Notes under the pieces: model-generated
What the model was told of the DNA's origin: nothing
Seen by the model: the letters and a program-made list of their open reading frames with translations, nothing else
Databases searched by the model: none
Translations under genes and position numbers: made by a program
Shown here: positions 32,701 through 41,696 of the stretch, one piece after another
Position numbering within the stretch: position 1 is the stretch's first letter
Layout: each line of letters starts with the position of its first letter
Assembly: GCF_029784135.1 (NCBI RefSeq)
Contig: NC_073744.1
Coordinates: forward strand, 11,099,429 to 11,163,428
Reading direction: 5' to 3'
Source of the DNA: Toxorhynchites rutilus septentrionalis
Taxonomy: Eukaryota; Arthropoda; Insecta; Diptera; Culicidae
Length of the DNA stretch: 64,000 nucleotides

Positions 32701-34137
32701 ATACACGCGCGGAATTGTTTCCGTTTGGATGCCATTCAGCATCGAGAAAGTTCCGGAAAGATCTAATCATTTCTGGAAAATAATCTGCCAGTTCCTCTGG
32801 GAATTTAAAAACACATTCATGTGAAAGAGTTTATTTGAATGTTTTCTATCCATGTAACACAGTGACCAAATACATTTGGTTTTGTGATTTTTCAATCAAT
32901 CGCAATTAACAGGATAGCTTCTGAAGATTATTCTTCCCCATCAGTAGGATACTTCCGTATCCAATATTGTATGCGCCCGCAATCGATTATTGCTCAGTCG
33001 CCGAAAGTTCCGAGCTCAGAGAGTTCATTCCCCTCTAGTTTGCCTTCCAAATTGCCATCGTAAACCACACCTTCTCTCGATTCAATCACACACAAAAAGC
33101 ATACTTAAGCGATATTCTGGTGGTGAGACACATTCATTTTTCGTGAGGATATCGACAAGACAACATCGTTGCCTAACGTGCTGGAGGAGGTGGACGGCGA
33201 AGGATCGACACATACATGCGCAGAATTCTTTCCGTTTGGATGCCATTCAGCATCGAGAAAGTTCCGGAAAGATCTAATCATTGCTGGAAAATAATCTGCC
33301 AGTTCCTCTGGGAATTTAAAAATACATTCATGTGAAAGAGTTTATTTGAATGTTTTCTATCCATGTAACACTGTGACCAAATATTTTTCAATCAAGTACT
33401 ATTAACAGGTGTTATCGAGTTAGTATTAACCACTGGTGGGCTTCCAGTATCGAGGAAAATGTGGAAATATCTAATCGTTGCTGGAAAATAATCTGCCAGT
33501 TCCCCTTGGAATTGAGAATATTATTCAAGCGAAAGAGTTTATTTTAATGTTTTCTATCCCTAAAATATCCATATAATACATTTGGGTTTGTGATTTGTCA
33601 ATCAAGTACAGTTAGCAGGTTAGCTTTTGAAGATTATTCTTCAGAACAAGGTTTTTCGTATCCTATATTGGATGCATAAAACCTTGTGCCTCCAGCGTAA
33701 CGCTCTCGTTTTCGAAGTCCCCCAAATATTCATTTATTCATTCATTCAGAATGGATTTAGATTCAACTTCAAACAAATGATCTCTAAATCAACGATAGTC
33801 CTACGTCACCCTTGCGGTTATGCGGTTAGATATAACCCACTTCCTGTTTTTTCTATGTCTGTAATAAATCGTATATGCGTATGGCAAAAGTCGTATTTGG
33901 TGCTTTGACAATTCATGAATATATTCATATTAGATCGCAATTCAATTCCAACATAATCGCTATTATAGCCGGTCAAAGTTGCATATTCATCCAAACAAAT
34001 TCGGTAAGCGTTTGCCATGTATGTATATAGCCTCCACTTTTGCATGCATATGTCAGTTAGGCGCATTATATGCCAACCAAATTTTAGGGCATATGATGTT
34101 ATATATACACTTGTTATGCGATTTAATGTTTGCTGGG

Positions 34138-34690
34138 ATTCAATAGCTTCACAAAAATCTGTATATAAGCAGGTGCCAGCTCGGAAATCCACTCAATCAT
34201 AATTGTACAGCGGTTGGATCATGTTATCGCTGCTCAAGATTGATATGGAGAAGCTAACTTCGTTCATCAAGAAAGCGCTGATGAATGGAGTTACCACCAA
34301 GAGCATGTTTGTGCAAACGAAGGGCACTGGAGCGTCGTATTCGTTCAAGCAGGGCCATAAAGGAGTCCACCGAAGAGAATAGTACCGCTAAGAAGGCGAC
34401 CAAGAAAGCGCCAGCATCGAAAAAGGCCACCAGGTGTGGCTGCCCGAAAGCAAAAGTCAAACAAATCCTCGAAAATCGCTGCATACAAGCCGAAAACGCC
34501 GGAGCCATAGAAGTAGCTTCGTAAAAAACTACCGTCGCCACACATAACACACAACACGAGAGTGTTTTCAGCAAATCAAATCCTGTTTAGAAATAAACTC
34601 TTTCGAATACTGCGGTCAAATACATTCTTTTTGTAATTTCTTCGATCAAGTGCGATCAACGTAAGATTACATCTTTCGAAAACTTGAATC
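34138..34690 (+). mobile_element. Element B4, remaining part
   Basis: Continues B4 from 31564: ATTCAATAGC, the TATATAAG promoter at 34162, the H1 relic and a 3' region with AATAAA (about 34593) collinear with the AAGAGTTTATTT blocks of B1-B3. The expected 3' terminus with hairpin was not found, so the right end is open. Confidence 0.6.
34221..34524 (+). pseudogene. Histone H1 pseudogene (best copy)
   Basis: ATG 34221 opens a 53-codon frame reading MEKLTSFIKKALMNGVTT at residues 9-26, then FVQTKGTGASYSFK at 30-43, the C-terminal half of the linker-histone winged-helix domain (family pattern KLxxFIKKxL, LVQxKGxGASGSFK). It ends at TAG 34380. One frame over (to TAA at 34522-34524) the reading continues with STAKKATKKAPASKKATR and PKAKVKQI, the Lys/Ala/Pro-rich H1 tail. 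A single frameshift therefore splits domain and tail. The N-terminal half of the winged helix is missing, and the Gly of GASGSF is Tyr. A possible stem-loop remnant GTGTTTTCAGCA lies at 34562-34573. H1 binds linker DNA at the nucleosome; this copy cannot. Confidence 0.85.
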
Positions 34691-35489
34691 TTGAGAAAGA
34701 CAATTCATTCCTGCTTGACACTCGCACAAACGATGTTCACTCAACAATTTCACAAACGGGAAGTGGGTATTGTGAAGGAGGACAGAGTGAGCGCAATATT
34801 TATGTATACTGATTGGAAGCGACAGATATGTTGTCTTTTGGAAATGGTATACAAATTATACCACACACAAAGCGGAGAAACACTCTTGACCCTTTTAGTT
34901 TTGTGGACAAGACTGATTGGTTTACCTTCACTATCGGTCAATTCGATTCGACCTTCAGTGATACAACTGACTTGATTAGCGACCTGCATGTCAAATTTTA
35001 AGTTTGCATATGAATGGTCCACCAACGATGGGCAATTAAGAACGCAGACACAGCATCATTTTGAGTCAACCTATTTTTATTCTCATCGGACAGAAACCGA
35101 ATTCCCTCAAAATGCACCTGGGAGAAATCAATGTTGACTCTTTTCATTGGGATTTGCACTTATTTCATATATTCCACACACGCTGCATATTCAAATTGTA
35201 TCGGAGAATATACAATCTTCGCCCACATTGCAAAAATCGATTCACTGAGCTTGCAGCAATAAATCAAACTGGAACCAGTGAAAGAATGAAATAATTAAAG
35301 AATTCGCGAAAATTGAATGAACGATCGGAAAAAGTCATAAATAAGCCTAAAACACCCATAAATTCACACGAGATATCCACCGGCAGGCAAATCATGAAAA
35401 TCAGTTTGCTTATTATTTCGGATATTTTTTTAGAAATCATCGAAATAATTCTTTTAGACAACTATAACGGAATTATCAAAAGTAAAAAA
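34691..35489. other. No recognised gene
   Basis: Frames at 34813-35001 and 35025-34750 show no domain. The stretch ends at the oligo-A target of element C2. Confidence 0.35.
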
Positions 35490-36143
35490 AAAGACGGGTG
35501 GGTAATGTCGGGGACATAACCGGAGTGACGTAGGACTATACAAAGGGGACAGCTTTTGCTAAATATATATTTTAAATATATTGTTTTATTTTCTTCTGCT
35601 ACGTGAATACCTACCTATCTACCTGAAAAATGGATTAGTTTACTGTTTACTCTTCATGAATATGTTGGGGGTTCTGCAAAGCACCTTTGGTGTTGTGTTT
35701 TTGCGTTTTTTTTTACAAACTTTCTCATTTTTTTCTCGCTGTCTTGTAGTTAATTCTTGATTTTTTTCCGAAGGCTTTGTACTTATTAAATGTTCAACGC
35801 CGGGCATCTTTCGGCGTATGCACATATCGTACAATCAAAATGATGGCTGTGATAGGGGATGCATAGGTGGTCATCAGCTCATTCACTATCATATATTTCA
35901 CTATTGAGCACATTACCGTACCTTAAACTGTTTCCGTGTTTCGGAGACGAATGAATTGTAAGATTTGTAGTTTCCGCAAACAAAGTAAATAAAAATGAAC
36001 TGAGGTTTTGGAGACGAACTCTACGATCTGTCGAGAAATAAACGAGCTATAAGCATTCTGAAAAACCAACAGTAAATACATGGACGAATGACCTTCGGAT
36101 TAAAGCCCTTTAAAATAAGAACAGAGCAGCAGGAAATACATAG

Positions 36144-36196
36144 AGGCGAATGAACTGCAAAGTTCAATGCCTCTTAAAAACAAAGAAAGAAGAATA
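36144..36196 (+). mobile_element. 53-bp retroposon stub with hairpin tail
   Basis: AGGCGAATGAACTG, CAAAGTTC, ATGCCTCTT and an A/G-rich tail, flanked by a perfect 13-bp duplication AGGAAATACATAG (36131-36143 and 36197-36209). It is the smallest complete insertion of this family here: little more than the hairpin moved. Confidence 0.75.
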
Positions 36197-36551
36197 AGGA
36201 AATACATAGCTCATCATGTTGCTCCTTAGTTATTTTTCTATACAATGCAGATGTAACGTCATTCATTTTTCAACATTAGTTATCAACCAAAGAAAGCAGT
36301 TCTTGCTACCGAGAAAATTCGTTAATGCCATCCTGCATACAATGTGTTGTAATTTGAAGCCATTTTTAATTCGGAAACCATGCATGGGTTTGTGAAAACT
36401 GAATGATCAATTTAAAAGATCCCAACCACCAATAAGTTCAAGAACAAGATAAACAAAATAAATCAGTTTATATTATATGTCATATTATGTCTCTTTAGAA
36501 TGTATTGGTATTGTGAAAAACTTTCAATAACTCTTCTTTGAACGGTTTAAT

Positions 36552-36880
36552 GGCCCTGAAAAGTGCCGTGTTTTACGGTGGCTGGTTTTGCCACCAAAGC
36601 AGTTTGTATAAACAAACTTTTTCCTTCTTCTACCTGCTTCCGTTTTGCGATTGCGTTTGCCACTCGCTGAAACTAGTTGTTGCCACCGAACCGAATGTGC
36701 TCTGTTCTGTTCGGTTTTGCGGGTTTTTTTATTGTTGTGAGCAGCTTTGCAAGCCAACTCGAGCACTCCGGCGGCCGAAATTCTATAACCGCTATTAGGT
36801 ATACTGGTGCTCCGGCACCAATCCGTTGATGCGATGTGATGTGAAACGATGCCACACAACCACACTGATTTACGGTTTGA
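36552..36880 (-). pseudogene. Histone H2A pseudogene (C2, first copy)
   Basis: The minus strand reads RIGAGAPVYLIAVIEFRP, the H2A loop and helix 2, then shifts frame (SSWLAKLLTTIKK in place of LELAGNAARDNKK). The N-terminal tail is deleted. A stem-loop GGCACTTTTCAGGGCC (36552-36567, one mismatch) closes it. The spacing from helix 2 to stem-loop is shorter than in a real H2A. Confidence 0.75.
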
Positions 36881-37081
36881 AAGAGAATGATATATTTTTC
36901 AGCGGATCCGCGCCTTTTGTACTCCAGCGGTACACACTCACAGGATAGAGACAAATCAGCAGACTAAGCCAAAGGGGCGAGTCCAACGAGACGAACGAAA
37001 GAGCGTTAAAAGGCAGCGATGGCAAAAAAATACATTCATTACGATTTGTTCGCTCGTTGGATTCACATGCAGGCTAAAAAG

Positions 37082-37097
37082 GGTCCTTTTCAGGATC
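37082..37097 (+). terminator. Opposite-strand histone-type stem-loop (C2)
   Basis: Same sequence as 20043-20058, plus strand, after a short frame at ATG 37019. Candidate remnant of a divergent H2B. Confidence 0.5.
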
Positions 37098-37698
37098 ACA
37101 AAATTATCTTCAATCTAAAGAGTTTATTGTTTTGTTATCACTCGATATTCCCATATTTTTCGGCTAAACCTTCCTGTTTAGCGATTGCGTTTGCCACTCG
37201 CCACAGCTTTCACAGTTGGAAAATTTCTTCCCATCCAGCTTGTGACATGTTGTACAGTAAATTACATTTAATGCGACGTGCCGAAACACCACTCAGTGTC
37301 GCATTGGAGGCGATTTTAACCTGTAATTGAACATTTGCGATGACAGTGGTACAGTGTCGACTTTCGATGTGGGGTCATAATTTGGACCTCGAACTTTATG
37401 TTTACAAAAATGTCCAACTAAATATGTCGCATTACAGGTCCGTCCAATTAGCTGAATGTCGAGCTAAATGTAAATTACTGTACTTTCAATCTAGAAGCAA
37501 TTTAAAAATTAATGAATATTGAATAATCGGGAAAGTTCCCAACCATAAATAAGCTCAGAACAACTGCCAAATTCACATACTCATCATATACTGGCAAACA
37601 AATTATGAAAAAATCAATTTGTGTTTTATTATTATTTTGGATATTATTTTAGAAAGCATTGAACTGTATTTCGTAAACCCTTTTTTGAAAGATTTAAT

Positions 37699-38135
37699 GG
37701 CCCTTATAAGCGCCGTGTTTTATGGAATTTTAGAAAACTTAGTACTCGTGGTTTTGAAAAAAAAACCATTTCGAACGCCCTCGATGCCGCCTTATTCTGG
37801 ATTTGCCACCAAAGCAGATTGTATAAAGAACAAACTTTTTTCTTCTGCTACCAGCTGCCGTTTTGCGATTGCGTTTGCCACTCGCTGCAACTGCCTGTTG
37901 TTGTCTTGATGTCCACCGAACCGAATGTGTTCTGTTCTGAATGCGGGTTTTCTTATCGTCGCGAGCAGCTTTACCAGCCAACTCGATCACTTCGACGGCC
38001 GAAACTATATAACGCCGGCTAGGTGGACTGGTGCACTGGTACTAACGCGCTCGGCCTAGCTACCCTTGCGGGGAACTCCAGATCAACACGGTTCGAGCGG
38101 GATTTTGCCTTTCCCTTCACTTTTCCTCCTTTGCC
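37699..38135 (-). pseudogene. Histone H2A pseudogene (C2, second copy)
   Basis: The N-terminal part GKGGKVKGKAKSRSNR is readable from about 38135, but the ATG codon seen in C1 and C3 is deleted. In another frame IELAGKAARDDKKTRI (about 37990-37943) is intact. A degenerate stem-loop GGCGCTTATAAGGGCC lies at 37699-37714. Frameshifted, non-functional. Confidence 0.8.
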
Positions 38136-38699
38136 TTGGGTTGGTTTGTTGAAGTGTTTTGATGCGAACCGATGTGGTGTACGGTTTGAATGAGAATGAT
38201 CGTTACGGCAGCGGAGCGGGGATTTTTATGCTGACTGGCTGGCTCGAGAATTACGGATGTGTGAGACTGCGACCAATGTTTCGTTCATTTTTTTCTTTTT
38301 CCTTTCCAATCGTGCTTCATTCTATTTCGCTGCTGCTCTGGTTGCCCGTTTTGGTCGGTACGATTTGAGGAGCACAAAATGGACCAATCAAAAATGGGCA
38401 CATAGTGCATTTTGACAATGCTTGATATTTCACAATTATTCAATTATTTATCTCAAGAAAAATGAAATGTTATTCATTATGATAGATGCGTAGATATATT
38501 TCCTATCAATTGATGCCAAACCCATTGCGATCTATTGAGAAATGCTCGAATTATAAGCGTTCCAAATCTTGCATTTTTTCCTACTTGTTCAGTGCCTAGA
38601 TTTCCATTTCACCCCCTATATCTTCCGGTTAGACGTAGTCCTACGTCAAAAAAAAAACTTTTCGAATGAGCCGATGCTGCTGGAAGTCATGATGTGGGT

Positions 38700-38790
38700 T
38701 GACCTGGTACATACTTTATTTCCTGATCATGTAAGTGTTCAATTTCGCCCCCCCCCATATATTCCTGTTAGACGTAGTACTACGTCAAAC
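38700..38790 (-). mobile_element. C-family 5' fragment
   Basis: A second 5' palindrome GACGTAGTACTACGTC at 38771-38786 with the C-type CCCCCATATATTCCTGTTA leader, just 120 bp beyond the C2 end. It is a truncated copy in the same orientation. Confidence 0.6.
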
Positions 38791-38799
38791 ATCAAATCG

Positions 38800-41690
38800 G
38801 AGATAAAAATGCACAAATGTACTCACAAACAAAGTTTCACGTCAAGTTTGAACACTTTTCTTATAAACGAATGACAACAACTTGTTTGATTGAAATTGTC
38901 CGATTTGAATTTTCTTGGCGATAGTGCGTAAAAAGAATAAGAAGAAAGCAAACTATCTGTCATTCAGCTGGTTCCTCTCTCTCAGGTTATATCCAAGACG
39001 GGTCTATGGTACTAGGTGAGGCCGTTTCGTCACTAAGTTGGTTAGGGGAGCGGTATATGAAAACAGTACGGAAGAAAGCAGAAGGGGAATTATTTGCTTG
39101 AAGCGTGAAAGAGACAGACTGATCAGGAACGAGCTTCGGCACTAGCGTATTGTGTTTTGTTTACAAACAAAACACAGTAGACTTCCAAGATGGCTGAAGA
39201 GTGGTTTTAGCAAGTTGGCCCACCTTAGGATATACTTCTACGCGCCTTGGTTATATCGAGGTTCCCTCTTACGTCATAATTCGAAACAATCACCACTTCA
39301 AGACTTTCCCGTGCCGATTTTGGTACTCGCGGTGCCAAAGAGATTTGTTTACATTCGCTCCCGCTCCGATAAAGAGTGGATACCTCTCAGAGAGGCGGTC
39401 CCACTTGTTTATCATTCACACTGCACACCGTTATCTGAGCGAATATAGTATTTTTATTCGCTCAACGGCAGATGAATGATGCGTTTGGGGGTGTGTGGGA
39501 AAAAAAAAGATGTTTTGGGTGACGAGGGTGACCGTTGTTTGCAGCGAACTTATCACAATCCAGCAACTGATATCGGATTGTGTGTGTGTGTGTGTGTTCA
39601 ATGTTTACGTGTGTAATCTAGATTTCCCATCGTGATCATCGCGAATGTGCGCCACGCGCTAGCCTTAGCGCAAGGGCATATTGTTTTATCTAAATTGCTC
39701 GTTTGTCACTGAAATGAGCCAATAGATTAGCTGTTGGTGCGATAACATTGTAATTTTCGTCGCGCATTGAATCGACTTGGTACTAGGAATTGATAGCCTA
39801 GGTTACACAGATTTTGACGTGCGGCGGGAAAATTGATTTATTGCTTCCGATTTGAATCTAATTTGGGGGGAGCCAATCAAAGACGCTGATAGTGATATCC
39901 CACGAGGTCACGTGAATCTGGTCCTTTCGCGGAATCTCCTTTATCTTAAGTTAAGGAAAAGTTCTTCGGGGTTAAGAAGTTTGAAACTGTGACACCGTTA
40001 CCAACTGGGAGCTATTGAAAGATAAAGAGGAAAGATGCGACACTCGTGGAGAAGGGTAATAGGGGAGCAGGGGATTCACGTGTCGCTTATAAGGAATGTG
40101 TTCTCGGTTCGGTGATACATACAGTTAGTGAATGGAAGATGCATATTGCTTTTACACGCATGAATTCTCATTCTACATTGCGTTTCTTCCAATCTGTTTG
40201 ACGTAAAACGTGATTTTGATATAGCTTTACATTGTTCAACATTCAGCAATTAAATTAATTAACAATTGACACCGAGAAGAATTTTAATGTGGATGTGGGT
40301 AACCACTTCGAAGGCAAAAAATCGTGAGCTGCCGTTTTTCAAATAATAAAATGTCAATATAAATTCTATAATAAATTCTCGTTCTCATTTTTAACCGCCA
40401 GACCGGGATAAACAAATAAAAATAGTTGCGTAATTTGTGCATACCAGGATCGGTGTTTCGTCATATTGTGGCATCATCAGCGTTCAATCTCTCTCCATGG
40501 GAAACGTATACAGTAATTGCCAGCAAGCCTGCGAAAGATGCGAAGTGTAATATATACACAAACAGCACAAATTTAATTCGTCCGATTGATTATGCATAAT
40601 TAAAACCGACATCAATTTCACACCTCGTTATTGCGGTTTCTTGTTCTGGAGGGGGATAAACGCAAAGTAGTCTGCTGATGATGATCGCGTGGATACATCG
40701 TAAAAGTACTCAAGTTGCAGCCGATTTGCATTAATTTAATAACGCCACTCGCATTCGCTACGCCAGCCAGCGTAAAGACAATAAACTGCTACAGAAGCTC
40801 CTCCCGCACGTAATTATGGTGATAAAGGATGTAAACGCGGGAGTAGATCAGCTTAACGAGGGGGAGGGGACATGAGGTGATAGGGAAAAAAGCATCGCGC
40901 TGAGAGCGAGGCGACCAGCGAACGCAATTGAAAAAACCGTGGAGTCGACAAGCGTGAAAATAAAATGCCTCAACTCCACTCCACTCCACTTTCTGTTCAG
41001 CGAGTTTTGTTTATTCACATGGAAATTATGAATAAGGACTGTTACATAAGGGCAATCATGTTACGCATAACAAATACACATTCGGGAGGCGGAAAGGAGC
41101 AAATTGAATTGGTCGGAGTGACTGGTGTGTTTGCTTCTGCAGGGGGGGCGTGTTTGAGGATTTATCACTTGGACTTTCGTACTGATTAATATACAAAAAC
41201 TGTGGGTTTTCTTTCACGACCCCAAGTCAACACTTCTTTTGTCAATTAATTCACTCGTGAGACGCATTTTGCTCCCAATAACTTTCATCTGAATAATATA
41301 TTACTTTTTAATTACACGGGTGATTATGGGAAGTGCGTTCAATAAGGTTCCAGCTTCAATACACCTTTTACATCGATTAGATAGTGATTGAAATGTTTGC
41401 TCTAGCACTCAACGCATCGGTTGAAGCTGTTCCAATACGCTTCTTACTGCTTTTCTCAGAATGTACGTCATTGAAAGGTGCTAATGAAAGTTACCTTTTG
41501 ATTAATGATTATATCGTTCGGTGAGGATAGTTTTTATTTAAGACTGTTGAATTTATTCAAACGATGTCACAATCGTTGGAGAGAATTGTCAACTGGGTGC
41601 ACGAATGGAAACTTGATAATAGAATAGGACTTACCTGTTTTCATGTGCTTTTCAAGTTGTTTCAAACTGCCCATCTTTACCTGCTAAAAT
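38800..41690. other. About 2.9 kb without recognised gene or shared repeat
   Basis: Least repetitive part of the window. It holds a (TG)n run at 39580-39597, a forkhead-like palindrome (39151-39176), a CCACT tandem at about 40976-40991 and scattered short frames with no domain. A 30-bp stretch near 38960 (CAGCTGGTTCCTCTCTCTCAG) is the reverse of one near 31205. It could be host intergenic or intronic DNA. Confidence 0.4.
39151..39176. promoter_or_regulatory. 26-bp palindrome with forkhead-type core
   Basis: Arms TGTGTTTTGTTT and AAACAAAACACA around AC. The centre reads TGTTTAC, the forkhead consensus, with a weaker TGTTTGT on the other strand. A regulatory role is an inference. Confidence 0.3.
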
Positions 41691-41696
41691 TAGACG

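Larger units (their letters stand above)
32234..33849 (+). mobile_element. Element B3: palindrome-ended (Helentron-like), with an empty site in the window
   Basis: The 5' end is TTTTTT plus GACGTAGGACTACGTC (32236-32251). The 3' end is TAGTCCTACGTCACCC (about 33796-33811), a hairpin region, CACTTCCTG (to 33846) and TTTTTT. The sister MITE at 52528 lacks this insertion and has eight A on the plus strand (eight T in this orientation) at the site (52792-52799). The filled site has six T on each side, so about four T came with the insertion, as element ends or as a duplication. The interior is as in B1, with the H1 relic and retroposon piece. Confidence 0.8.
31565..34137. mobile_element. Terminal-inverted-repeat MITE (CCCAGCAAACATTA) with B3 nested inside
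   Basis: The ends CCCAGCAAACATTA (31565) and TAATGTTTGCTGGG (ending 34137) are inverted. It is collinear with the uninterrupted copy at 52528-53469 in the other orientation. It splits B4 and is itself split by B3 at 32234-33849. A tRNA-like block lies at 31995-32075. Confidence 0.75.
35490..38650 (-). mobile_element. Element C2: palindrome-ended (Helentron-like) carrying H2A relics
   Basis: The 5' palindrome lies at 38632-38647 and the 3' end at 35490-35545, with oligo-A on both outer sides of the plus strand. Order as in C1. The first H2A unit is disturbed: a degenerate stem-loop (GGTTCTGCAAAGCACC, 35670-35685) is followed by about 800 bp of other DNA (35700-36520, including a retroposon stub), then an H2A unit with its own stem-loop. 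Confidence 0.75.
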
